From a virus, in the IMG/VR virus record IMGVR_UViG_3300042401_000745, positions 1 through 38,815 of that record: a stretch of 38,815 bases of DNA; one strand, 5' to 3'. A program made the translations under genes and the position numbers. The notes below the pieces were generated by a model that worked only from the letters and a program-made list of their open reading frames with translations, ran no database searches and was not told the DNA's origin. Position 1 is the stretch's first letter, and the number at the start of each line of letters is the position of its first letter. Below are positions 9,001-16,738 of the stretch, in pieces.

Positions 9001-11273
9001 TGGGTATTGATAAGACTCCAGACCGTTATGCAGGTTCTGGTGCTTCTATGGGCGGTATTGGTGGTGGTGTATACCGTGTTGGTGGCCTACAACTATTCTC
9101 TAAAGGTGGAATGGTTCCACATTACTTAGGAATGTCATCAATGGGGAAGGGCAGTGGCAAAACATCTCAAAATAGTTTACTTCCAGGCGTACGTGAAAAC
9201 AGATACCAGTATGGTCCTGGCAAAACCAGAGGTGGATTTGAACCAGGATTTAGAAAAGAGCAATTTGAACAAGTTGCCAACTTCTTTGGATTGCCATCAA
9301 TTGCTAAGACTGGCTACGATTTGGCAAAGTATGGCGGTATACCAGGAATGATTCAGGCTAAAATTGATGGTAAAGAAATGAGATCCAATGCTGGGGATAA
9401 CTTAACGGCTGGACTATCTGTTATTCCTATTCCTTTGATGAAATTATTAAAGCCATTAGGAAGATTTGCCAGCAAGATAGTTCCTCAAGGTGTAAAAAAC
9501 TTTATTTCAGATCCTGTTAAAGGCTTGGGTATTGACATGTTTAGTAAACTATCATCCAAGTTAAATCCATCAGCATCGACACCAACTGGAAGTTTAGTAG
9601 AGCAAGGCCTAACCCCTCCAACAAACCCACTACCCAAAGATCCAAACCTTTGGGATGATAATTATTTTTCAGAACCTTACTTCCCAACCAAGACTGAAAA
9701 AGTTCTTTCTTCTCTTGCAAATACAGGAAAAGTAGGATTAGAACTATCTAGTTTAATTTATAAAACAAAGTATGGGATAAAAGATTTTGTTGGTGGTGCC
9801 AAGAAACCAATAGAGAGCGCATGGAATTATCTTGACCCAAATAAACGATCAACATATCCACCTATAAAAGCATTTGGATCAGCACTTACAGCACCACTTG
9901 CAAAACCTGTTGCTAAACTAGCAAAAGAGTTTAACCCTTACGCAATTAGTAACTTAGAGACAAACTATAAGGATCTGTCATATATACAAAGATCTATGAT
10001 TCCAAAAGGTGGAAGTAGATCTGAAGCCTCATACAGTACCATGTTTGAAAATATTACATCTGATATTGCAACCCCAATTAAAGCCAAGTTAACTGGTTAT
10101 AAAGATTCAGTAAAATCAAAAGTAAACGAGAAATTTGGAGATACAGGTTTTCTATGGAACTTGAAACGTTCAGCAGAATCTGGCCTCACACCTGAAAGAA
10201 AAGCATACTATCAGAGGCAGGCATTTATAGAATCAGTTCCAGGACCACTAGGTGCATTACTACAAATGAAGTTGGGTGTTCATAGATCAGTGAAAGAAAT
10301 TATGGATTTCCCATCTCCCTTAGAAAGAGAATTAACGGCAAGAGTTGATCCATATTCAAGACCTATGGCAGCCCACGGTCCAGGACTTTATAGTTCAACT
10401 AGCGCCGAAACATCAAAGATTTATAGGAATTTTGGGACTTTTGAATATGGCGTATCACTAACACCAAAGGCAATTCTTAAAGTATTAACAGGCAAAGGCA
10501 TTCTGTCTACAAGGCAAGAGAAAAAGTTTGCACTAAAGTACCAGAAAAAAACTGGCTTGAAGTATACACCAACAATTGATAGTATGAATTCTGACATAAC
10601 AGATCCATACATGCAGGCAATTCTTAAGGCTGGCTATATTGGGTACAGACCTGGAACTGAGTTTACAAACTGGGGAATAGGAAACATCCCTGGAATGCAT
10701 CTAAAACCTATAGCAACTCCAGACACCTTTATAAGAAAGGTTGGTGATGAATATGTTACATTGCCAGGATCAGCAATTACTAATCCTGCTAAACCAACCT
10801 TAAACTCAGTCTCAGAAATTGGAACTAGTAAAGCATCTGTTGCAACACTTGCTGGAACTGCTATTGGGGCTGCTGGATTAACTGGTCTTTCTTTATATAA
10901 TGCAATAAATGCTAATGCAGGCAACCCTACTTTAGAAGATATTGTTTCTAACAAAGTTAATAAAAATAGTGGTGGACTGGGAGGAAGGTTTGCAATGCAG
11001 GCACTTTCATCAGGAGGGCTGGCAAGAGGAACTGACATCGTACCAGCAATGCTAACACCAGGAGAATTTGTAATGAGTAAGTATGCTGTTGAGTCTCACG
11101 GGGCAGACACTATGAAGGCTATAAATAATGGCTCAACTGTAGGGGACTCAGTGTATAATTATAGTATCAATGTAAATGTTAAATCTGATTCAAACCCAGA
11201 TGAAATTGCAAGAGCAGTAATGACTCAAATAAAGAGCGTTGATTCACAAAAAATTAGAGGAGTTAGAATTTAA
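1..11273 (+). CDS. Tail tape measure protein, giant, 5' partial
   Basis: The frame is open to the left edge, so the N-terminus is missing. The first in-window start-like codon (TTG at 75) is not the true start. Residues here are numbered from base 75. The protein sets tail length and is threaded through the tail tube. Residues 1-215 resemble the TP901-type tape measure core, followed by a hydrophobic stretch (about 241-275). Other parts are a charged coiled coil (about 1225-1330), a Gly/Ala/Met-rich hydrophobic stretch (about 1334-1400) and a long coiled coil (about 2373-2666). A GxDxVPAMLxPGE motif occurs three times (near 387, 2828 and 3652). Two segments look like inserted enzyme folds: kinase-like at about 525-750 and ADP-ribosyltransferase-like at about 3406-3550. 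At over 3700 residues it is far longer than most tape measures. Its stop overlaps the next ATG by one base. The identity is firm; the inserted domains are tentative. Confidence 0.93.
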   Translation, partial: VETATKLAVLGQIEQQQALETTISLQNAFGLSSEELAKKIDFLNAVENQTVLSIEDLTIAIPKAAPIIKQLGGSVEDLAFFLTAMKEGGINASEGANALKSGLASMINPSKKAAAFLGDLGINIKGIVEANAGNLQNTIIGFAQALDTLDPLNRARAIEQMFGKFQFSRLSTLFQNVTKDSSQASRALSLAGSSVEELAILSEREMGKIEDSVGVKFQAAIEQFKQDIMPLGKIFLEALTPVVKFFGGLFEKFNGLGDSTKKVIAVVVAAVAGLGPIVLMTFGLLMNAVANAIKLFSMLRGGIAKLNGQTNIMGAGFNYMTQEQIENAASSNQLHQTHSRLVEVFNVEKTSVNALAASYNSLSTQMRSMASQNPALFAGGRGGATRAVSKLPPTRKYKDGILSVPGPKGAGDVVPAMLSPGEAVIPTDTTNKYRGLISAMFKDKVPGFMAGRLPGGPGRGIPLSPGPKAVRDAQQARNRKRDDARQGYSEPHPEKKTGPTFIGMPKSSAEASQSRQILDKISNQVKLGQFGSVPPTNFGTMLQSFSGRSFPARGVGGVYRKPNGQIVVVKPTIDEKTALAEVRATQIAREVHGLVSPKQTIKTMMDPTDPTGQRKFIVIESPYDPRIAAMSGKFSKSEMVKQLVASTLRGDKDLQRPNLSGNVLADVGTAGVFDRASGFRDFAKVMPSMEQQAVVNLLGVKGGAKKFFAQETSGVAASMSPRDYDAAIKTEIAKSVPRLEKLLKTWNLNPEEKIVYGNMLKRLKDGAKTDWAALHPIHARAGEGVTKLELGDFEKFKNVPESKAQIEKLVTGLSNDAAGQLERLPKEQRDRVLAALGKEKPAPTHMSQGKLMKFVKENMIYRDGLFYDKKSLDAGRDTAGKTYDQVMKKVFYQMGLVEKDGAFVSDKKINMPSRLRDAMSPEGKAGGGWRTNVPKSSLLWKALDAEEQNFRAANMVAGKNDPLKNVREKLKSLGYTEKQIATALRSELSHVEKTGESGRGPAKYSKGSAMFDLRLLNNYMNTKNRPQNILDWNAKNGNPLGLTPTQIKEFEKAANYMKPGAHPTTLDDIKLVQKSAQLDVLADEYLKQQKVKPKGFPKLGQVNASKGLLALLDDRIGTGYYDSSKPVFNLSSGVDQSQKVLVDPNNEFKVDTKTGKVTKLTNANTGAKPAGAVADSGSSRDRRTTTETRTQRVATRSQLASFRRGFGKIPGFSMPGKIKGDPGLKNPTVKQGQLALDLRSKGFSQAEIDRTLRRFAENEIKIKESQVKAAEKDARTEAARQKEKAAIQKRQTVDARKRYVEEQRRAELNRQQALHYNAAVKENQRRDLKNQKQTEKANIKNQRIARQEKIGRFSGGASAALGTAGMGLMMAGNEKGGMAMMGASAVAGMAPMLMNPVGAVAAGLLVAAGAIVAFNMALSKAKKEGIALGNAMSMTKGKLIELSKITNSVSASESADRKRADLLVGANEKQRKVGQTILESEFGKSLLADIETQVKAGFSSADIGKNMGVQLSAAMLSGVIDSDQARSLAMAIGNELKDYPLSANIAAEIIQITGPNGENIKKDPLKVALDIDKKTFETSNKMIDYASKQSFSYFNALSSYGGIASTANQLGPVLGGVLSRVKIFDRNENTSTLIGSGGTMASSESARRGEKGLSHRIQQAINPAIYQDWYDPKKSGLDKALSVLTFGTTSTYFQVRDAKAASLKIQTAGAQLMVQELANNQQLIDSLNKQYDIRLKTAKTEKERAKIQEERRAALDGVNAQNKNQINTILASKDKIGEDAWNAAIKGAVDELYPKGPQAALKDAALTQLATMPDSAFKTEMQLQFASNLIDPMTLIDLLSNEPFQKEYNILVDTTFKGDAAGASVFSQLMSKAGLGTDQKTNVTAMINDTTTYDAAMKNATTDEQRAKARGDRQEQIDSIKEAVAALSQIQETYGINLDVNDNSVAKVQRIADMVKALGGKKGVTKAELKIMADPKLGGDPRYQYIFDNWEALVGDGLTMSATMLLNLETMVTDDMILQGYLQAAGTKDEIQTNELMQKGMIPSWAQDRTAKEKAAAYFAANPAKFKEIFGVEYEGQDPPVKVADPLEFLQPLAMQLKQVRDNAFNALTPVKSLLEAFTNKQTQKDAFNLFDGIQNRLLKMGVGKDFREAIDSMSAEDFAKVAALTGDRALFTFEKGKARSKDTIKGLTDTGKAVDQGYRERNLGTFNLANEETIKDIQDQSKAYNILIGNGLSAAQALEVVADKGQAAALASGAISSSDPDWQTYITNIRLANTALERQATLNNAIKANEEFRLYADMPLLVSQMKELGYSVNQIDAVLGDPKLAKMLVESLKNGESAAKAIADYIDNIEARKIIDIQVALNKGDLKEASQNGRQLVDDLFAAQEGLILFGADAKLIRANEKEIADKQLQIAGFQQTIEKLNDQIEDGQRKIEESYTRPIEDLNEEINDLSRDLETNPLFGDRAIKKIQDESSVLSNDLEIINHAAEEVNKRYDEQADALSEIQKINENIVEQQSNQLDLADALSKGDISAAAQAVQAMREASASQFESDQSDALEQARQNELMGLVGPKSGLTAEQINEKQYLNAQKIYDMENDPTRLSILEMIIGKQDQIYSYEESRELALRGIRKLEDAISKIEEESIEPLQERIDALVYQNQVIQARIDKEIAELTVLGNTKIAWAAINAQLDAAGAAFAALNGSKDLAGLLASARELDQTWANIVKTLSLYAGAAPTTGPLQDAINAIGGPGANAYVPPVSTAEDIAAAAEFDRVVAELDKAQAYSDWIAENGRSEEQFKLAAARLAAAQAAYDATIPKYDANNVGGGGGLNSFRFMATGGMVRPKYFKTGGINKGTDTVPAMLTPGEFVVKRSAVKKYGSKFFKNLNDKKYSKNNKAMTPKEVLDIVRNLGSSISGKPKSAYDANNQPTGSPTGRYWGELERLYEGSPIGFDKNGKPIFNTTGKDPWGGTEIPGLPFSGKVANFSDYWHQLAEQPKASSSPGMGIDKTPDRYAGSGASMGGIGGGVYRVGGLQLFSKGGMVPHYLGMSSMGKGSGKTSQNSLLPGVRENRYQYGPGKTRGGFEPGFRKEQFEQVANFFGLPSIAKTGYDLAKYGGIPGMIQAKIDGKEMRSNAGDNLTAGLSVIPIPLMKLLKPLGRFASKIVPQGVKNFISDPVKGLGIDMFSKLSSKLNPSASTPTGSLVEQGLTPPTNPLPKDPNLWDDNYFSEPYFPTKTEKVLSSLANTGKVGLELSSLIYKTKYGIKDFVGGAKKPIESAWNYLDPNKRSTYPPIKAFGSALTAPLAKPVAKLAKEFNPYAISNLETNYKDLSYIQRSMIPKGGSRSEASYSTMFENITSDIATPIKAKLTGYKDSVKSKVNEKFGDTGFLWNLKRSAESGLTPERKAYYQRQAFIESVPGPLGALLQMKLGVHRSVKEIMDFPSPLERELTARVDPYSRPMAAHGPGLYSSTSAETSKIYRNFGTFEYGVSLTPKAILKVLTGKGILSTRQEKKFALKYQKKTGLKYTPTIDSMNSDITDPYMQAILKAGYIGYRPGTEFTNWGIGNIPGMHLKPIATPDTFIRKVGDEYVTLPGSAITNPAKPTLNSVSEIGTSKASVATLAGTAIGAAGLTGLSLYNAINANAGNPTLEDIVSNKVNKNSGGLGGRFAMQALSSGGLARGTDIVPAMLTPGEFVMSKYAVESHGADTMKAINNGSTVGDSVYNYSINVNVKSDSNPDEIARAVMTQIKSVDSQKIRGVRI

Positions 11274-11929
11274 TGACAAATAATCTATATATGTCTGGTC
11301 GCAAAAAATATCAAAGACCACAGGCAATGCTCTTTGCAGATAATCAGGGGACAAAGATCGATGGATTCCACATACCATCAGGAGACGAGATAGGGTCATT
11401 AAGCGCCTCTGCAGACGGATCTGGGGAGTTTCTGATACTCTCTGATGATAATAGGTCACCTATAGCATTTAGTACCACCAGAATAGAAAAAAGGGAGAGA
11501 ATGATTAATGGCCGCATGAGGTCATATCATATTGCTGACAAATTACAGATAACAGTATCCTGGGATATGTTGCCTTCCAGATCCTATGATACATATGCCA
11601 AGTTTGATTCTGATGGAAATCCTGACCTTGCCAAAACAGTAACAAGGCAAAATCCATTAGAGTTTACAACTGATGGTGGTGCAGGAGGCGTAGAGATTCT
11701 TGATTGGTATAACAATCACAAAGGATCTTTTTGGGTCTACCTTGCTTATGATAAATATACAAATTTTGAAAACCTTGAGGGAACTGCAATAGACGAAAGA
11801 TTTAATAATATAAACAAATATAACGAAGTGGTAGAAGTATTTTTTTCAGACTTTAACTATTCAGTTGTAAAGAGAAGTGGTTTAAACTTTGATTTTTGGA
11901 ACGTGTCCTTAACGCTGGAAGAGGCATAA
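11273..11929 (+). CDS. Tail protein after the tape measure (distal-tail-like, tentative)
   Basis: This is a 218-aa protein. ATG at 11273 overlaps the tape measure stop as TAATG, and AGAGGAG lies about 10 bases upstream. I see no signal peptide, membrane segment or catalytic motif. The content is beta-rich and aromatic, with WDMLPS near the middle and a C-terminal strand-rich end (FWNVSLTLEEA). In siphoviruses the gene between tape measure and baseplate hub usually encodes the distal tail protein that joins tube to baseplate. The position and the following hub-like gene suggest that role, but no family signature is visible by eye, so the product name rests on gene order. Confidence 0.6.
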   Translation: MTNNLYMSGRKKYQRPQAMLFADNQGTKIDGFHIPSGDEIGSLSASADGSGEFLILSDDNRSPIAFSTTRIEKRERMINGRMRSYHIADKLQITVSWDMLPSRSYDTYAKFDSDGNPDLAKTVTRQNPLEFTTDGGAGGVEILDWYNNHKGSFWVYLAYDKYTNFENLEGTAIDERFNNINKYNEVVEVFFSDFNYSVVKRSGLNFDFWNVSLTLEEA

Positions 11930-14900
11930 TGTTTCAAGACAAAGATTTATTAAGCCACATAGAAACAAGTTCATCCATTGAAACAAAGTCTTCTGTAATA
12001 TTTGAATGGAACATGAACATTGCTACAAATATTTTAAAAATTGGAAATTATAGATATAGACCAAGCCAAGCCACATCACCATACAGAACAATTCCAAACA
12101 CCTTTGACGCCAAAGATTTTGGAAACTACTATACTGGAGGAACAGATGCAGATGTAGTTATAGATGGAGGGTTTGATGATAATGGAGACCCTACTTTTAT
12201 TTCTACTAATAAAGAAAAACTTAAGATGTTGTATTCTCTAGAAGACTGCCTAAAACCTTTTAGACCAAGATCTGGAATTAATAAGGCAACTTTTCTTAAT
12301 GGTAAGTTTTTGCATAGCCCAAGTATGGATATGGCAAAAAGACCAAGGTACTACATGCCAGATAAAAAAGATCCATTTAAATACTGGACTTCTTTTAGAA
12401 CAGAAAATAGTGTAGAATATGGAATTTCAAACAAAACTATAAATGATAGACATGTAATTGAAGATGCAGCGCCTTTTGTTGTTTACAAAAACAAAGTTCC
12501 AGCAAATAGGCTTGTTATAAAGATGCAGACCAATGTCGGAACATTTAGTTCTGGCTCATATACAAATCAAACAAATTTGTTTTTAGATCCTCATTTTGGA
12601 GAAACAAATCAAACAACTCCAGAAAACTGGAAGATACAGGTATTAAAAAATAATAGTTGGGTTGATGCAGTATCATTTTCAAGTCAGGATAAAAGAAAAG
12701 ACAATACAAGTATTGTTGGTCCAGATGGATATGTTGAGTTATCTTATGGGTTAATTGTTCCAAAAGTATACTCAGATATATTTAATTACCGTGGAGAATT
12801 GCCATCAGCAACACTAATGCCAGAATCTGAAAATAAAAATGGTGATGCATTTTTAGTTATTGAAAACTCTGGAGATCTTGGTGTATATCATATATGGCAT
12901 ATAGATCAATGGAAAACTTTTTTACCAGTCTATGGCTGGAAACTTGAAGATTCAGAAGTAAATAGTTTTACAAATTTTGTTACCGACTTAAGCAATCCAA
13001 AATCTTATATGTTTAATGGCTCATTAAAATATAAAGAGTTTGAATATGTTTCTGGTATAAGAATTGTAGTTGATACTATGAAAAAGTTTGACTCTACTTT
13101 TGATTTGATAGAGTTTTCTCCACGACTTGCAGCAGACTTGTCTGATAGACTAATCTCATTTTCTGTAAACAAGAGTGCTTCAGATCTTGGAGTTAGTGGT
13201 ATGCCAGTTGGACAACTTCTTGCATCTACTGGAAACGTAGAACTCTTTGATTTTGATGATTCCTTTAATTCATTAAATACAAATAGTATTATTTCTTCAT
13301 ATACACTAAACAACATTCAAGTAAAAATATATGAAATACTGACAGATGGTTTAGGAGTAAAATATTATGTTCCTATTAAAACATTGTACTCTGATGGATT
13401 TCCTAAAATAGACAATCAATCTAAAAATGTTTCTTTAACTTTAAGAGATTTGTACTTGTACTTTGAATCTCAGACTGCCCCAGAACTTCTGCTAAGCAAT
13501 ACATCCTTAAGTGTTGCTGTTTCTATTTTGCTAGACTCAATTGGTTTTTCTAATTATATTTTTAAAAGAGTTGATGGAGAGTCAGAAATGGTTATTCCAT
13601 ATTTTTTTGTTCCTCCAGAAAAGAGTATTGCTCAAATACTGGAAGACTTGGCCCTGTCAACACAGACAGCAATGTTCTTTGACGAATATAATAACTTTGT
13701 AATGATGAGCAAAGAATACATCATGCCAACAGAAACCCAAAGACCCACAGATCTGACGTTTTACGGTTCTTCAGATTCTGAATATGCAGGGGTAGTTAAA
13801 AATAAAAACACAAAAGATAAATTGTCAAATATTATAGAGATTAGCGAACAAAATAATAATGTATATAATGACGGTAAGATATCTTACACAACAAGGGGTC
13901 TACAAAGAAGTGTTGGAACTTACAGAGAAGCAGGACTACTTGATAACGAAAAGGTTTGGGGATATAAGCCAGTTCCTATTTGGGAAGTATCAGGAACACA
14001 AAATACAAAATCTATTAACTCAGAAGTTAATGATATGTCAAGTTATGCCCTTGCTGCCATTCCTTTAAATTCAGATTTGACTGCTACCCCACCCAGTGTT
14101 TCTGGTGGCAGGGTAATTGACAATATAATCGATCTTGGAGAAGCAGTCTATTGGGTAACAAGATATAATGGATATTTTTATGCTAACGGAGAAATAATCA
14201 AGTATGATGCTGTTGAATATAATGTATCAGGGTATAATGATGTTTGGATAAGTAGCGTTCAAGAATATGATAAGTATTTTTCATCACTACCATTTAATGG
14301 AAAGATTTATCCAACAGGACGTGTAAGAATTTATTCTGAGCCAAACTATGAAGATGTTGGCAGTCTAAGCAGATTAAAAAATGGAGCGGTAGCAAAACAT
14401 GGAAGAGGTCAGTTTGGAACCACCATTACTGAACATCGAGCAGGAATAGATCCATATTGGTCAGACAACAACAATATTCGTGGATGTAATATGGAGTCCA
14501 AATACTTATTTAGAAAGAACCAAACCTTACCCACAACCTCTGTAGGGTCTGCTGGAATTAATATTGGTGAAACTTTATTGTCAAATACATTTGCTCAAAA
14601 ATCATCACGAAACGGAATTATTAAAAACATGCTTTCATCAAAGTATGTTTCAGAGTCTAGCCTACAGGCAATGTCAACTACTAACCCTGGAACAATTCAA
14701 TCTTCAGCATTAGTGATGAATGGCCCAGGTTTTAAAACAACAGATCCTTCAGCAGATTTTATTTCTTATGTCTATAAACCATTATTAAATAATTTTAAAC
14801 ATTTTGGAACAAGAATTAGAATTGTTGGTAAAATTGAGAATGATCCAAACCGTGGACAAACTGCAATTGGAGCAACAGATCTCTTTATTGTTCCAGGAAC

Positions 14901-16233
14901 AACTGCAGATAAAGATATTAAAATATCTGGTGGGTCTGGTGGTCTTGGAGTTATGGTCAATCCAGCAACAAACAATGGATACTATTTTGAAATAATTGCT
15001 TTAGGAGCGACAAGTTTAAATTCTAAAGAAAGAGAAAATATTAATAACGTTATTTTTTATAAAATAGAGCAAGGACCATCAGGACCATTTGGTCCTACAG
15101 CAGTTCCAGTTACCTTGTATCAGGGTCTTGCAAATATCTTTGTAGATGACGGAAAGTTTACAGGGCAGTATAGAATGGCAGCAGAAAAAAATCCAACTGT
15201 CTATGATCTATCTGTAGAGTATCAAGACATTGGGGCAAGAAGAAAATTCTTTTTATATATAAACAATAACCTAATTGCTACAGTTTTTGATGAAAAACCA
15301 CTTCCAGTATACAATAATATGGCTCTATTTGTCAGAGGGTCTTCTAGAGTAATGTTTGAAAATATTTATGCTTTAGCAAATAATTACTCAGAAAATACTT
15401 CATTTCAATTAAACACGCCAATATCAAGTGCCTTTGGCGATTCTACAATAAGCGCAAATGACTCATTAAGAAAATACGCAATGAGTGGAGCAGTTCAGTC
15501 ATCATACCTATCAGGCATAAGTTCTTCTGAGCCAAACAAGTTTAGTATGTACTTTGATGAATTTGGAACAATCATGCGTGAGGCTGCCTCATTTAATTTT
15601 AAATATGAGACTGCTTATCCAGCATTATATGCTCAACTCAGTCCAACTTTTAATGACATAAAAGGTTATGTTGTTTCTGGATTTAGAGGCGGATCGTACG
15701 GTGCGGAATTCTTAATCTTTAATGCCACAGACAGAGTACTTAATCTTGATTCAACTAGCGGAAACTACTTGAGAATTAGTGGTGTAACATTTACTGAACA
15801 AACAGAAAGTACATTTAGTGTTGATGATTATTTTTCAAAGAATAGCAATCTTTCAGATCCACAGTTTGACGATGATGGTTTAATAACATCTGTAAACAAG
15901 ACAACAAGAAATTATCAAGACATAAAAACAAGCAGAATGCTTTATGGTAAAAAAGATTTTTCATTAGATGTTCCATATATCCAGTCGCATGACGATGCTG
16001 AAAATTTAATGTCTTGGCTAGTAAAAAAAATTACAAAGCCAAGAAAATCTATAGGAGTAAAAATATTTGCAAACCCTATGATTCAATTGGGAGATATAGT
16101 ATCTATTGATTATGTTGAAAACAACCTTAATAAGGTTGCTCTTAATAATTCCAGGTTTGTTGTATACAATATAGAATATTCTAAAAGTATTGATGGACCA
16201 GAAATGTCTGTCTTTTTAAGTGAGGTACTATAA
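11929..16233 (+). CDS. Baseplate hub / minor tail protein with lectin-like insert
   Basis: The protein is 1434 aa from ATG 11929, preceded by GGAAGAGG and overlapping the upstream stop as TAATG. An upstream in-frame TTG at 11896 would add 11 residues that overlap the previous gene and is less likely. The C-terminal part (about residues 1331-1434) has the layout of tail-hub proteins: a stretch pairing a residue-rich helix with PMIQLGDIVSIDY, the LGD-V element common in such hubs. Residues about 955-1151 form a strand-rich segment ending in FFLYINNNLIA and MALFVRGSSRVMFENI, the pattern of LamG/concanavalin-like jelly rolls that bind glycans. A short LPS...GD...YHIWHIDQW segment at about 289-333 resembles small carbohydrate-binding inserts of tail proteins. 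It probably contacts the host surface at the tail tip. Hub identity is inferred from fold pattern and position. Confidence 0.75.
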   Translation: MFQDKDLLSHIETSSSIETKSSVIFEWNMNIATNILKIGNYRYRPSQATSPYRTIPNTFDAKDFGNYYTGGTDADVVIDGGFDDNGDPTFISTNKEKLKMLYSLEDCLKPFRPRSGINKATFLNGKFLHSPSMDMAKRPRYYMPDKKDPFKYWTSFRTENSVEYGISNKTINDRHVIEDAAPFVVYKNKVPANRLVIKMQTNVGTFSSGSYTNQTNLFLDPHFGETNQTTPENWKIQVLKNNSWVDAVSFSSQDKRKDNTSIVGPDGYVELSYGLIVPKVYSDIFNYRGELPSATLMPESENKNGDAFLVIENSGDLGVYHIWHIDQWKTFLPVYGWKLEDSEVNSFTNFVTDLSNPKSYMFNGSLKYKEFEYVSGIRIVVDTMKKFDSTFDLIEFSPRLAADLSDRLISFSVNKSASDLGVSGMPVGQLLASTGNVELFDFDDSFNSLNTNSIISSYTLNNIQVKIYEILTDGLGVKYYVPIKTLYSDGFPKIDNQSKNVSLTLRDLYLYFESQTAPELLLSNTSLSVAVSILLDSIGFSNYIFKRVDGESEMVIPYFFVPPEKSIAQILEDLALSTQTAMFFDEYNNFVMMSKEYIMPTETQRPTDLTFYGSSDSEYAGVVKNKNTKDKLSNIIEISEQNNNVYNDGKISYTTRGLQRSVGTYREAGLLDNEKVWGYKPVPIWEVSGTQNTKSINSEVNDMSSYALAAIPLNSDLTATPPSVSGGRVIDNIIDLGEAVYWVTRYNGYFYANGEIIKYDAVEYNVSGYNDVWISSVQEYDKYFSSLPFNGKIYPTGRVRIYSEPNYEDVGSLSRLKNGAVAKHGRGQFGTTITEHRAGIDPYWSDNNNIRGCNMESKYLFRKNQTLPTTSVGSAGINIGETLLSNTFAQKSSRNGIIKNMLSSKYVSESSLQAMSTTNPGTIQSSALVMNGPGFKTTDPSADFISYVYKPLLNNFKHFGTRIRIVGKIENDPNRGQTAIGATDLFIVPGTTADKDIKISGGSGGLGVMVNPATNNGYYFEIIALGATSLNSKERENINNVIFYKIEQGPSGPFGPTAVPVTLYQGLANIFVDDGKFTGQYRMAAEKNPTVYDLSVEYQDIGARRKFFLYINNNLIATVFDEKPLPVYNNMALFVRGSSRVMFENIYALANNYSENTSFQLNTPISSAFGDSTISANDSLRKYAMSGAVQSSYLSGISSSEPNKFSMYFDEFGTIMREAASFNFKYETAYPALYAQLSPTFNDIKGYVVSGFRGGSYGAEFLIFNATDRVLNLDSTSGNYLRISGVTFTEQTESTFSVDDYFSKNSNLSDPQFDDDGLITSVNKTTRNYQDIKTSRMLYGKKDFSLDVPYIQSHDDAENLMSWLVKKITKPRKSIGVKIFANPMIQLGDIVSIDYVENNLNKVALNNSRFVVYNIEYSKSIDGPEMSVFLSEVL

Positions 16234-16727
16234 TGGCACTTGATTCAACAGCAAACCAAGCCACCTCAACTACAAAGTCTGATCCAAAAGATGCAATAAA
16301 AATTGCAAGCCCAGCACTTTTAAGATTAACCAACCCTCAAGATGATCAAGCAGCACAAGACATAATGCTAGAGGTTCTTTTCCAAGACGTTGGCGGTCAT
16401 GAACTAATAAATATATCCAGATCAGATGCTATAAATGGTCAAGACATAGTTTACAGTATTGTTAAAAACTTAAAAGAGGTGCAACTTGACTATAACTCTA
16501 ATAATATTATTAGACTTCAAGGTACAGCGGATACATATTTTAAAAATTTTTCAATAGGTATTGAAAAAAAGTTACCAGAAAAAGGCACGGGACCTAACGA
16601 AGAAATCGTATATATTGAGGCATTAACAGGTGACCTTATCGTAAATGTAATAAACCTTCAAGCCGACGAGCAAGTTGAGATAGAAATACTTAGCCAGGAA
16701 GAGACTTTTAATGATACAATTGTCTAG
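16233..16727 (+). CDS. Small tail-associated protein of unknown function
   Basis: This 164-aa protein has its ATG overlapping the hub stop as TAATG, with a GTGAGG ribosome site about 8 bases upstream. It has a low-complexity Thr/Ser/Ala N-terminus (first about 20 residues). An acidic, strand-rich body follows (VQLDYNSNNIIRLQGTAD, EEIVYIEALTGDLIVNVI). There is no signal peptide, membrane helix or cysteine pair. Its place between hub and fibre genes suggests a baseplate or fibre-attachment component. I do not recognise the family. Confidence 0.7.
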   Translation: MALDSTANQATSTTKSDPKDAIKIASPALLRLTNPQDDQAAQDIMLEVLFQDVGGHELINISRSDAINGQDIVYSIVKNLKEVQLDYNSNNIIRLQGTADTYFKNFSIGIEKKLPEKGTGPNEEIVYIEALTGDLIVNVINLQADEQVEIEILSQEETFNDTIV

Positions 16728-16738
16728 TGAGGAAATAA

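Noticed and set aside
9154-9351. 65-residue + strand frame within the tape measure
   Set aside because: It is in another frame of a continuous gene, has no ribosome site and shows no domain features.
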